Made by a program: the position numbers and the translations under genes | Assembly: GCA_902803745.1 (NCBI GenBank) | Contig: CADCRB010000189.1 | Span: 1-8,062 of the forward strand | Direction: 5' to 3' | DNA: 8,062 bases | From: an uncultured Lachnospiraceae bacterium | Lineage (GTDB): Bacteria; Bacillota; Clostridia; Lachnospirales; Lachnospiraceae | Notes under the pieces: generated by a model | Database searches by the model: none | What the model was told of the DNA's origin: nothing | What the model saw: the letters and a program-made list of their open reading frames with translations, nothing else | Shown here: in pieces, positions 1 to 6,231 of the stretch | How the letters are laid out: each line of letters opens with the position of its first letter | How positions within the stretch are numbered: position 1 is the stretch's first letter

Positions 1-191
1 ACCTGACCTCCACGCTTGATGTATCTTGTCATAGCTACACGGGCTGCCTCTCTCTGCTTTGACTTAATCCAGCACGGTTCGAGAGCAACTATGCCATACT
101 CACCATATACAATGGTATTGCCGGAATTCGCCTTGCCTCGCATCGTTCCACGCATTTGCTTACGATGCTTCACTCTTTTTGGCATTAACAT
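1..191 (-). CDS. rplP: 50S ribosomal protein L16, N-terminal part (partial)
   Basis: L16 is a large-subunit protein near the peptidyl-transferase centre and the A-site tRNA elbow. The visible 63 codons start MLMPKRVKHRKQMRG and contain GNTIVYGEYGIVALEP and ARVAMTRYIKRGGQ, all typical of L16; the remaining roughly half of the family's usual 135-145 residues lies beyond the left edge. I chose the ATG at 191 rather than the one at 185 because L16 proteins classically begin MLMPKR. The start shares one base with the rpsC stop (TAATG), so translation is probably coupled. A GGAGG about 10 nt upstream lies inside the last codons of rpsC. It is the ninth gene of the operon seen here. Confidence 0.97.
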   Translation of the reverse strand, partial: MLMPKRVKHRKQMRGTMRGKANSGNTIVYGEYGIVALEPCWIKSKQREAARVAMTRYIKRGGQ

Positions 192-916
192 TATCTGTCA
201 CCCTCCCTCCTGTTATTCCTTCTTCTGTTGTTATTTCTCATGTTAGGATCCTCAGGCAGATCATCTTCGGACACAGCATATTTATGCTTACCGAGTACCT
301 CGTCCTTGTAAATCCAAACCTTTACACCTATCTTTCCGTACGTGGTATCAGCCTCTGCAAAACCATAATCGATATCCGCCCTTAATGTCTGAAGCGGTAT
401 GGTTCCCTCGGAATAAAACTCTCTTCTTGCAATATCCGCACCGCCAAGTCTGCCGGATACACTGGCCTTTATTCCTTTTGCACCATTCTTCATGGTTCTC
501 TGCATCGCAGATTTCATCGCTCGCCTGAACGATACACGATTTTCCAGCTGACCTGCTATGTTCTCAGCAACAAGCTGTGCATCCTTATCAGGCCGCCTTA
601 CTTCACGTACATCCAAAACAAGACTATCTTTTGAAAGTTTCTGCAGTTTCTTCTTTGTCTTCTCGATTTCGGTTCCGCCTTTACCCATTACGATACCGAC
701 TTTAGAAACATACATGATAACCTTAGCTCTGCCGGCTGCTCTCTCTATCTCGATTCTGGAAACACCAGCCTGATACAGTTCTTTCTTAAGAAACTCTCTG
801 ATCTTATAATCTTCCACCAGATTATCAGCAAACTCTGTATCGGGTGCAAACCACCTCGAACTCCAATCCTTTATTATACCTACTCTGAGGCCATGGGGAT
901 TAACCTTCTGTCCCAT
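191..916 (-). CDS. rpsC: 30S ribosomal protein S3
   Basis: S3 lies at the mRNA entry channel of the small subunit. The 241-residue product starts MGQKVNPHGLRVG, as S3 does. A KH RNA-binding domain is visible around residues 40-110, with the loop VMGKGGTEIEK (GKGG at 78-81). The C-terminal domain has SGRLGGADIARREFY and TTYGKIGVKVWIY. It ends in an Asn/Arg-rich tail (NNNRRRNNRREGDR) that is probably disordered; basic S3 tails are common. The binding site AAAGGAGC overlaps the last codons of rplV, which stops 3 nt before this start. The tail's AGG AGG GAG GGT codons also form the binding site of rplP. Confidence 0.98.
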   Translation of the reverse strand: MGQKVNPHGLRVGIIKDWSSRWFAPDTEFADNLVEDYKIREFLKKELYQAGVSRIEIERAAGRAKVIMYVSKVGIVMGKGGTEIEKTKKKLQKLSKDSLVLDVREVRRPDKDAQLVAENIAGQLENRVSFRRAMKSAMQRTMKNGAKGIKASVSGRLGGADIARREFYSEGTIPLQTLRADIDYGFAEADTTYGKIGVKVWIYKDEVLGKHKYAVSEDDLPEDPNMRNNNRRRNNRREGDR

Positions 917-919
917 ATA

Positions 920-1312
920 TTAGCTCCTTTCATCCAGTACAACTGTAATGTGGCTCATCCTCTTTAATATCCTGTATGCACGCCCCTGAGCCCTTGGCTG
1001 TATACGCTTGAGCATGGGACCCTGACTGGCATAGCATTCAGCAATATAAAGCTTTGATCGATCCATTCCATTGTTATTCTCCGCATTAGCGATCGCTGAA
1101 TTAACGAGCTTCAGTATCACCTCCGATGCATGTCTCGGATTATATGAGAGTATCGCTACCGCTTCATCAATATTCTTCCCCCTGATGGCATCCAATACAA
1201 AACAAGCTTTCTGTATAGGAATTCTCGCGTAGGATAATTTAGCGTGCGGTCTCTTTTCCCTGTTGTTTTCGTTTCTTTCCCTTTTTATCTGGGATCTATG
1301 TCCTTTTGCCAT
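920..1312 (-). CDS. rplV: 50S ribosomal protein L22
   Basis: L22 binds 23S rRNA and sends a beta-hairpin into the peptide exit tunnel. The product has 130 residues. The L22 core begins near residue 25 (AKLSYARIPIQKACFVLDAIRGK), and the tunnel hairpin lies around 103-125 (RIQPRAQGRAYRILKRMSH). The first ~24 residues are a basic extension (MAKGHRSQIKRERN) absent from E. coli L22 but familiar from Lachnospiraceae, which supports the start at 1312. AAGGAGGT about 9 nt upstream is a strong binding site. The gap to rpsS is 32 nt and to rpsC 3 nt. Confidence 0.98.
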   Translation of the reverse strand: MAKGHRSQIKRERNENNREKRPHAKLSYARIPIQKACFVLDAIRGKNIDEAVAILSYNPRHASEVILKLVNSAIANAENNNGMDRSKLYIAECYASQGPMLKRIQPRAQGRAYRILKRMSHITVVLDERS

Positions 1313-1344
1313 GGATTACTGACCTCCTTCCTTACTAATTATCC

Positions 1345-1626
1345 CTACTTAACACCTGACTTTGACTCGGATGACGAATGTCCGCGATAAGTCCTCGTGG
1401 CTACAAACTCCCCAAGCTTATGTCCGACCATATCTTCCGTAACATACACAGGTACGTGTTTTCTTCCGTCATGAACCGCTATCGTATGCCCCACAAAAGA
1501 AGGGAAGATGGTTGAGCGGCGGGACCAGGTTTTTATTACTTCCTTTTTGCCCGATGCGTTCATAGCATCTATTTTTTTCAAAAGGCTTTCATCTGCAAAC
1601 GGTCCTTTTTTTATTGAACGTGACAT
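1345..1626 (-). CDS. rpsS: 30S ribosomal protein S19
   Basis: S19 sits in the head of the small subunit, binds 16S rRNA and contacts S13. The 93-residue product has the whole S19 pattern: MSRSIKKGPFAD, KTWSRRSTIFPSFVGHTIAVH and the C-terminal GHKLGEFVATRTYRGH. Its length is normal for the family. The binding site AAGGAGGG is 8 nt before the ATG and overlaps the TAA stop of rplB, giving tight coupling across a 14-nt gap. Confidence 0.98.
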   Translation of the reverse strand: MSRSIKKGPFADESLLKKIDAMNASGKKEVIKTWSRRSTIFPSFVGHTIAVHDGRKHVPVYVTEDMVGHKLGEFVATRTYRGHSSSESKSGVK

Positions 1627-1640
1627 CTGTCTTTCCCTCC

Positions 1641-2486
1641 TTAACCTAATGCCTTACCATTTCTTCTTCTCACGATCAGCTTGTTGCTCGCCTTCTTTGC
1701 TTTTCTGGTCTTATATCCCAAAGCCGGCTTGCCCCAAGGAGTAGAAGGACCAGGACGTCCGATAGGAGCACGTCCCTCACCGCCTCCGTGGGGATGGTCA
1801 TTAGGATTCATGACCGAACCGCGTACTGTAGGACGTATCCCCATATGCCGTATACGCCCTGCCTTTCCATAGTTGATAAGGTTATGATCTATATTACCAA
1901 CTGTTCCTATAGTAGCTCGGCATTCAATAGGAACCATCCTCATTTCACCAGAGGGAAGCTTGAGTGTCGCATACTTTCCTTCTTTAGCCATAAGCTGCGC
2001 AGACGTTCCGGCACTCCGAACCATCTGTCCGCCTTTTCCCGGATAGAGCTCTATGTTGTGCACCTCAGTACCTACAGGTATCTGTCTGAAGGGAAGGCAA
2101 TTACCTATCCTTATCTCTGCTTCAGCACCGTTCATAATGGTCATTCCATCTTTTAGGCCTTCCGGAGCAAGAATATATCTCTTCTCACCGTCTGCATATA
2201 TCAGAAGCGCAATATTTGCAGTTCTGTTGGGATCATATTCTATCCCTGCGACCTTTGCAGGAATCCCGTCTTTATCATTTCTCTTGAAATCTATTATTCT
2301 GTACTTCTGTCTGTTGCCGCCTCCTCTGTGACGAACAGTTATCTTACCTTGATTATTTCTCCCTGAATGTTTTTTCTGTGCCTCAAGCAAAGATCTCTCC
2401 GGTGTCTTCTTTGTGATCTCTGAGAAATCTGACCCCGTCATATTTCTTCTCGAGGGAGTATAGGGTTTATATGATTTTATTCCCAT
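1641..2486 (-). CDS. rplB: 50S ribosomal protein L2
   Basis: L2 is one of the most conserved large-subunit proteins; it supports subunit association and reaches toward the peptidyl-transferase centre. The 281-residue product begins MGIKSYKPYTPSRRNMT, has GRNNQGKITVRHRGGGNRQ near 42-60, and carries the signature MNPNDHPHGGGEGR at 226-239 with the conserved histidine pair, followed by TPWGKPALGYKTRK. The start is preceded by repeated GGAAA units (AGGAAAGGAAAGGAAA) instead of AGGAGG, so the binding site is weaker or less precisely placed than those of its neighbours. An 89-nt spacer with two hairpins separates it from rplW. Confidence 0.98.
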   Translation of the reverse strand: MGIKSYKPYTPSRRNMTGSDFSEITKKTPERSLLEAQKKHSGRNNQGKITVRHRGGGNRQKYRIIDFKRNDKDGIPAKVAGIEYDPNRTANIALLIYADGEKRYILAPEGLKDGMTIMNGAEAEIRIGNCLPFRQIPVGTEVHNIELYPGKGGQMVRSAGTSAQLMAKEGKYATLKLPSGEMRMVPIECRATIGTVGNIDHNLINYGKAGRIRHMGIRPTVRGSVMNPNDHPHGGGEGRAPIGRPGPSTPWGKPALGYKTRKAKKASNKLIVRRRNGKALG

Positions 2487-2502
2487 TTTCCTTTCCTTTC
2501 CT

Positions 2503-2550
2503 GTATTAGTCTGAATACTTTTATCGTCCGGTATCTAATATCAAAACCGG
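2503..2550 (-). promoter_or_regulatory. Two hairpins in the rplW-rplB spacer
   Basis: The 89-nt spacer (2487-2575) has two inverted repeats. GTATT (2503-2507) and AATAC (2514-2518) enclose a 6-nt loop and lie just upstream of the purine-rich rplB binding site. CCGGT (2528-2532) and ACCGG (2546-2550) enclose a 13-nt loop. There is no T-run after either, so they are not intrinsic terminators. They could be RNA-processing, stability or translation-control structures; no known family is recognised. Confidence 0.4.
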
Positions 2551-2575
2551 GCATAATCTTTTCTCAGATCCATTA

Positions 2576-2875
2576 TTATAATCCTGCAAAGAACTCAATA
2601 TCCTTCGAGTCGTCGGTAAGTTTAACCACGGCCTTCTTTCTCTTTGCGGTCATCCCCTGAGTATAACCTCTCCTGCGCTTTTTTCCCTGAAGATTCATGG
2701 TGTAGACTTTTTCTACCTTAACACCGTCAAACATTTTTTCAACAGCCTCTTTGATCATACATTTGTTCGCTTCAGGAACCACATAAAATGTATATTTTTT
2801 CTCAGCCTGCATGTTCATTGATTTCTCAGTTATCACAGGGCGGAGTATCACGTCGTAATATTTTATATCAGCCAT
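2576..2875 (-). CDS. rplW: 50S ribosomal protein L23
   Basis: L23 sits at the exit of the peptide tunnel, where it docks trigger factor and the signal recognition particle. The 99-residue product has the family's VILRPVITEKSM (9-20), a helix with NKCMIKEAVEKMF, and the basic loop GKKRRRGYTQGMTAKRKKAVV. Its ATG shares one base with the rplD stop (TAATG), and the binding site AGGAGGT lies in the last codons of rplD. The gene ends in two in-frame stops (TAA TAA). Confidence 0.98.
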   Translation of the reverse strand: MADIKYYDVILRPVITEKSMNMQAEKKYTFYVVPEANKCMIKEAVEKMFDGVKVEKVYTMNLQGKKRRRGYTQGMTAKRKKAVVKLTDDSKDIEFFAGL

Positions 2876-3495
2876 TATGCGTACACCTCCTGTATTTTCT
2901 CAACTGCAGCCTTAGTTGCTACAATCGTGCTGTATTTCATTACATCATATGTATTAATGCTATTCGCCTGACAGGTCGCAACATCAGGCAGATTTCTTGC
3001 CGAAAGGATAACGTTCCTGTCAAGGGAATCCAGAACCACCAGGGCCTTTCCTATCTTCAATGAATCCAGCACCTTCTTAAACTCTTTTGTCTTGATCGCA
3101 TCAAGTTTCAGATCATCAAGCACGATAAACTTTTCAGCCTCAACCCTTGATGTAAGAGCGCTCTTCAGAGCGATCCTCTTTTCTTTCTTGTTAAGCTTGA
3201 AACTGTAATCCCTGGGAACCGGTGCGAAAACCACTCCACCGTGTCTCCACTGAGGAGATCTTGTAGATCCCTGTCTTGCGTGACCAGTTCCTTTCTGCCT
3301 CCAGGGCTTCCTTCCACCGCCGGACACCTCGGATCTGGTCTTTGCCTTCTGTGTTCCCTGTCGATTGTCTGCCAAGTACTGTGTCACAGCCAGATGGATA
3401 AGGTGCTCATTGATCCTGACGCCGAAAATATTATCGTCAAGTTCCATTGAACCCGTTTCTTTTCCTGTCATATCGTAAATCTTTACGCTTGCCAT
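2875..3495 (-). CDS. rplD: 50S ribosomal protein L4
   Basis: L4 binds 23S rRNA, and its long loop forms part of the peptide exit tunnel together with L22. The 206-residue product has the family's loop at about 44-96, with GGGRKPWRQKGTGHARQGS and SPQWRHGGVVFAP, followed by the globular RNA-binding part. In E. coli L4 is also the repressor of the S10 operon, acting on the operon leader; whether it does so here is unknown. A good binding site (AAGGAGG, about 10 nt before ATG) lies in the 25-nt gap after rplC. Confidence 0.98.
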   Translation of the reverse strand: MASVKIYDMTGKETGSMELDDNIFGVRINEHLIHLAVTQYLADNRQGTQKAKTRSEVSGGGRKPWRQKGTGHARQGSTRSPQWRHGGVVFAPVPRDYSFKLNKKEKRIALKSALTSRVEAEKFIVLDDLKLDAIKTKEFKKVLDSLKIGKALVVLDSLDRNVILSARNLPDVATCQANSINTYDVMKYSTIVATKAAVEKIQEVYA

Positions 3496-3520
3496 TTCGG
3501 GTTATCCTCCTTCCTTTCGA

Positions 3521-4204
3521 TCATTTAGAAACCTTGGTGGTTTCTTTTATCGTAATCAAACCCTTCTTGGGTCCCGGAACCGCCCCCTTGATCAGAAGGA
3601 GATTCTTTTCAGCGTCTGCACGCACAACCTCAAGGTTTTTCACCGTTACCTGTACAGCCCCCATATGTCCGGGCATTCCCTTTCCCTTAAACACACGACT
3701 GGGTGATGATGTCGCTCCATTCGATCCCTGATGTCTGTGAAACTTTGAGCCGTGTTTCATCGGACCTCTGTGCTGACCAAGTCTTTTGATCGTTCCCTGG
3801 AATCCTTTTCCCTTTGAGATCGCCGTTACATCAACTTTGTCACCAACTTCAAAAATATCTGCCTTTATCTCGGCACCTAATTCATAATCAGAGCAATTCT
3901 CAAACCTGAATTCCCTGACGAACTCCTTAGGATCAACTCCTGCCTTCTTAAAATGCCCCATCTCCGGCTTGTTTACGCCATGCCTGTGGGCTATGGTCTT
4001 TTCTCCACCCTTGTCTTTGGTAATGATCTTTTCTTTCTTGTCAACAAATCCTACCTGAACGGCTTCATATCCGTCATTTTCAACGGTCTTAAGCTGAGTA
4101 ACCACACAAGGTCCGGCTTCCAACACGGTTACTGGTATTAGAATTCCGTTCTCATCAAAAATCTGTGTCATACCCACCTTTTTAGCAAGTATAGCTTTTT
4201 TCAT
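3521..4204 (-). CDS. rplC: 50S ribosomal protein L3
   Basis: L3 is an early-assembly large-subunit protein that reaches the peptidyl-transferase centre. The 227-residue product begins MKKAILAKKVGMTQIFDENG and has KGKGFQGTIKRLGQHRG (131-147) and the loop region around 150-182 with RVFKGKGMPGHMG, all diagnostic of bacterial L3. Its length is slightly above the ~210 usual in E. coli. The binding site is AAAGGAAG rather than AGGAGG, preceded directly by a hairpin. A long spacer of 109 nt separates it from rpsJ. Confidence 0.98.
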   Translation of the reverse strand: MKKAILAKKVGMTQIFDENGILIPVTVLEAGPCVVTQLKTVENDGYEAVQVGFVDKKEKIITKDKGGEKTIAHRHGVNKPEMGHFKKAGVDPKEFVREFRFENCSDYELGAEIKADIFEVGDKVDVTAISKGKGFQGTIKRLGQHRGPMKHGSKFHRHQGSNGATSSPSRVFKGKGMPGHMGAVQVTVKNLEVVRADAEKNLLLIKGAVPGPKKGLITIKETTKVSK

Positions 4205-4223
4205 TTTTTCATCTTCCTTTCCC

Positions 4224-4281
4224 GTCCGACTTTACGGACACGCCTAGGAGCAAATTGTGTCAATTTTTCAATCAAATGCTC
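4224..4281 (-). promoter_or_regulatory. Hairpins in the rpsJ-rplC spacer
   Basis: The 109-nt spacer (4205-4313) contains a compact stem, GTCCG (4224-4228) with CGGAC (4235-4239) and a 6-nt loop, immediately upstream of the rplC binding site. A larger imperfect stem lies further upstream: GAGCA (4248-4252) with TGCTC (4277-4281), then ATTG (4254-4257) with CAAT (4269-4272). Neither has a terminator-like T-run. A TTGACA sits inside the larger stem but has no -10 at a useful distance. They may affect rplC translation or mRNA processing; this is inference. Confidence 0.4.
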
Positions 4282-4313
4282 ATTACGTTATTCTTAGTCC
4301 TACTGTTCCGGTT

Positions 4314-4634
4314 TTACTTCTTTTCTTTCATTTTTATATCTATGTAAACACCGGCAGGCATCTCCAGTCTCGACAGCACATCAACCGTCTTTTGCGTGGG
4401 AGCGATTACATCAATCAGCCTTTTGTGAGTCCTCTGCTCAAACTGTTCTCTTGAGTCCTTGTACTTATGAACAGCTCGCAATATAGTGATCACCTCTTTC
4501 TTGGTTGGAAGAGGTACGGGTCCGGAAACATCAGATCCGTTTTTTCTTACTGCTTCAATGATCTTTGCCGCCGATTGATCCACGAGCTCATGATCATACG
4601 CCTTGAGGGTGATCCTCATAACTTGTTTTGCCAT
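4314..4634 (-). CDS. rpsJ: 30S ribosomal protein S10
   Basis: S10 is a small-subunit head protein and, as NusE, part of transcription antitermination complexes. The 106-residue product begins MAKQVMRITLKAYDHELVDQ and has SGPVPLPTKKEV (38-48) in its extended loop region and RLEMPAGVYIDIK near the end, the full family pattern at normal length. The frame is open upstream to 4778, but the added 48 residues do not look like S10, and a strong binding site (AAGGAGG, 4646-4652) stands before the ATG at 4634, which fixes the start. It is the first gene of the operon, behind a long structured leader. Confidence 0.98.
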   Translation of the reverse strand: MAKQVMRITLKAYDHELVDQSAAKIIEAVRKNGSDVSGPVPLPTKKEVITILRAVHKYKDSREQFEQRTHKRLIDVIAPTQKTVDVLSRLEMPAGVYIDIKMKEKK

Positions 4635-4645
4635 AAAAAAAGTCG

Positions 4646-4652
4646 CCTCCTT
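4646..4652 (-). promoter_or_regulatory. Ribosome binding site of rpsJ
   Basis: AAGGAGG on the minus strand is followed by CGAC, a run of seven T and the ATG. It decides the S10 start at 4634 against the longer open frame. The spacing of 11 nt is slightly long and is made almost wholly of U, so the start region itself should be unstructured. Confidence 0.85.
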
Positions 4653-4675
4653 ATAATAAGAATAAAATTTGGTCG

Positions 4676-4899
4676 GTGACTGTACACATTGCCGCGTGTG
4701 TCCTATATATTTTAAATTCAAATCAGGACTCGCTATGTCCGGAGCCGGTTCCCACCTGACGGGCCTTGCCCCAACCATTCTGTACAGTGACTTCGTCGCC
4801 AGTATCTATGACTTGACATTCGCTCCACGAAATTACCTGCCTGTCCGATATCTTCATATCCTCAAGACAGCAACTTCCGCTTCCCAGCTATCTAGTCAC
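4676..4899 (-). repeat. AGTCAC element in two copies with one competing 5' partner
   Basis: In the minus-strand RNA, GUGACU at 4899-4894 is complementary to AGUCAC at 4792-4787 and equally to a second AGUCAC at 4681-4676. The two copies can also pair with each other: ACUGUACA (4788-4781) with UGUACAGU (4686-4679), 8 bp. These pairings exclude one another. The downstream copy lies 23 nt upstream of the rpsJ binding site. The complementarity is read directly from the sequence; a switching role is inference. Confidence 0.45.
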
Positions 4900-4906
4900 G
4901 GCAAGT
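4723..4906 (-). ncRNA. Structured RNA element in the S10 operon leader, family unknown
   Basis: This stretch is visibly more GC-rich than the A/T-rich flanks and folds locally. A stem-loop at 4841-4870 has GATAT-GAAG-ATATC inside and CTGTC/GACAG outside (5 bp each). A hairpin at 4818-4833 pairs ATTCG with CGAA-A-T, and a small GGGC/GCCC hairpin lies at 4761-4771. CCTGA (4755-4759) pairs with TCAGG (4723-4727), competing with GGAC/GTCC at 4726-4740. GTGACT (4899-4894) pairs with AGTCAC (4792-4787) and would enclose the 5' half. A probable promoter sits just upstream, and I see no convincing terminator before rpsJ, so it is probably part of a ~270-nt leader. Alternatives are an autogenous S10-operon control RNA, or a stand-alone Firmicute ncRNA of about 200 nt such as the raiA motif. 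I could not match conserved motifs of 6S, SRP, tmRNA, RNase P or T-box RNAs. Confidence 0.5.
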
Positions 4907-4909
4907 GCT

Positions 4910-4960
4910 ACCTTAACACAGTTTTCAACCCAATGCAAGAAAAATTTAAATAAAATATTC
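4910..4960 (-). promoter_or_regulatory. Probable sigma-A promoter of the S10 operon with A/T-rich upstream tract
   Basis: TTGCAT (4938-4933) and TAAGGT (4915-4910) are separated by exactly 17 nt. Each matches consensus at only three positions, but these include TTG and the first two and last bases of the -10. An almost pure A/T tract (about 4941-4960) lies directly upstream, like the UP elements of strong stable-RNA and ribosomal promoters. The start site would be near 4903-4906, just before the structured leader. No better pair was found nearer to rpsJ. Confidence 0.45.
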
Positions 4961-5000
4961 AAAAGCCCTTTTTAAGCACATATGTTGTAGTCAAATCACA

Positions 5001-5030
5001 TTGCAACCACAATTGTTTTAATGATAAAAT
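5001..5030 (+). promoter_or_regulatory. Extended -10 promoter of the DUF5711-like gene
   Basis: TAAAAT (5025-5030) is preceded by TG at 5022-5023, an extended -10 (TGATAAAAT), with TTGCAA (5001-5006) as -35 at 18 nt. Transcription would start about 7 nt after the -10, at or next to the A of the ATG at 5037. The promoter is divergent from that of the S10 operon. Confidence 0.6.
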
Positions 5031-5036
5031 ACCCCC

Positions 5037-6224
5037 ATGTCCAGATTCACTTTGGTAAAAGGAAATAAGTCTCCGGAGAACAAGCATGCCGACAGACAGA
5101 TTTTAAAGCACCGTATAAAAAAGGTTCTGCGCATTGTCGCTTTGGCTGCTGCTCTGGTATTCTTCATATGGTTTATCCACCGGATATATCAGAATACTAC
5201 ATTTAATGATTATGAGATTATATCAAAAACGATGCGTCAGGATTCAGATACCTCTGAGTATCTGGCCTACAATGGTCATATTCTAAAACTATCAAGAGAT
5301 GGCGCCGAAGCATTTGAAGGATCCGGCAAGGCTATTTGGAACATCACTTATGAAATGCAGTCTCCTCAGGCTGCCACTTGTGGAGATTTTGTCGCGATCG
5401 CAGACAGACAGGGCACCGAGATATATGTCGCATCCTCCGCTAACGATATGGGAAAGATATCTACCAAACTGCCAATACTGGATTTATGCGTATCAAGGCA
5501 AGGAGTCGTAGCAGCAGTGCTTGAAGATGCAGATACCTCCTGGATAAGATTATATGACAAAACCGGCGAAGAACTTGCATCCATTAAGAGCTCCATGTCT
5601 GAAAGCGGTTATCCCATGGATATTTCCCTATCCCCTTCCGGATATCTTCTCGGGGTGGCTTATACAAGAGTAGAAGGCGATAAAATGAGAAGTTCCGTCG
5701 CATTCTATAATTTCGGCGATGTCGGAGCAAACGAAAGTGATCATTATATGAGCGGCTATGATTTTCCGGAAACACTTATTCCCCGAATCAAATTCCTTAA
5801 TGACTCGACTGCATTTGCCATAGGAACCGACAAAATGATCATTTTTTCGGGTGATCAAAAGCCTGAAAAAAGTTACGAGTACAGTTTCGACACAAGAATT
5901 AAAGGCGTTTTCTACAGTGAGGACAGAATTGTACTTGTCCGGGAAAATGTGATCGAGGGTGGTTATTCCGCCTCAGTATTCAACCTTTCAGGAGAGGAGC
6001 TTCTGAGCATTCCGTTCGACCTGAATTATATTGACGTCCAGGTAAGCAAGGAACGTATTGTGATATACAGTGATACTCATATGATGATATATGATATGAG
6101 AGGAATCGTGAAATACGATGGTCCTCTGGATGATTCGACGCTTCTTATTTCCACAACGGAAAGAGCGCGGCGCTATATCCTGGTAAATCGTGAATCAGTG
6201 AAAACCATACAGCTTGTAAAATAA
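5037..6224 (+). CDS. DUF5711-like membrane-anchored protein, probable extracytoplasmic beta-propeller
   Basis: The function is unknown. The 395-residue product has a basic N-terminus (about 1-30, rich in K, R and H), one membrane segment at about 31-50 (RIVALAAALVFFIWFI) and a long C-terminal part that should lie outside the membrane. That part has recurring blade-like units of hydrophobic strands with DG, DKTGEEL, LSPSGYLLGVAY and NLSGEELLSI turns, as in WD40-like or PQQ-like propellers. Size, topology and the CvpA-family neighbour fit DUF5711 proteins of Clostridia; the assignment is by recall. An in-frame TAA at 5025 rules out a longer start, no Shine-Dalgarno precedes the ATG (ACCCCC only), and the promoter ends 6 nt before it, so the mRNA appears leaderless. 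The next in-frame start, TTG at 5052, also lacks a clear binding site. The gene is intact. Confidence 0.8.
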   Translation: MSRFTLVKGNKSPENKHADRQILKHRIKKVLRIVALAAALVFFIWFIHRIYQNTTFNDYEIISKTMRQDSDTSEYLAYNGHILKLSRDGAEAFEGSGKAIWNITYEMQSPQAATCGDFVAIADRQGTEIYVASSANDMGKISTKLPILDLCVSRQGVVAAVLEDADTSWIRLYDKTGEELASIKSSMSESGYPMDISLSPSGYLLGVAYTRVEGDKMRSSVAFYNFGDVGANESDHYMSGYDFPETLIPRIKFLNDSTAFAIGTDKMIIFSGDQKPEKSYEYSFDTRIKGVFYSEDRIVLVRENVIEGGYSASVFNLSGEELLSIPFDLNYIDVQVSKERIVIYSDTHMMIYDMRGIVKYDGPLDDSTLLISTTERARRYILVNRESVKTIQLVK

Positions 6225-6231
6225 TACTCAT

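Noticed and set aside
1788..2331. Plus-strand open frames opposite rplB and the other ribosomal genes
   Set aside because: They are antisense to highly conserved genes, lack binding sites and show no domain; they are shadows.
4257..4266. TTGACA in the rpsJ-rplC spacer as an internal promoter
   Set aside because: No -10 element at the right distance; the downstream bases are GC-rich hairpin sequence.
4635..4778. N-terminal extension of S10 by 48 residues
   Set aside because: The frame is open, but the strong binding site at 4646-4652 and the normal S10 start MAKQVMRITLKAYDH place the start at 4634.
4723..4910. Known housekeeping RNAs (SRP, 6S, tmRNA, RNase P, T-box, c-di-GMP riboswitch)
   Set aside because: GTCAGGT resembles part of the SRP core, but the rest of the GGAAG/AGCAGC pattern is missing; none of the conserved motifs I remember for the other families is present.
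4669..4953. Plus-strand open frame of 94 codons across the S10 leader
   Set aside because: It has no ribosome binding site and no recognisable domain, and it covers exactly the region of RNA stems on the opposite strand, so it is most likely a chance frame.
4961..4973. AAAAGCCCTTTTT as a terminator
   Set aside because: The possible stem is only four A-T pairs around GCCC, too weak, and no gene ends there.
4966..4994. TTGACT (4994-4989, minus) as -35 of the S10 operon
   Set aside because: At 17 nt the -10 position reads AAAGGG, and no good -10 lies within 16-19 nt; TTGCAT/TAAGGT downstream is better.
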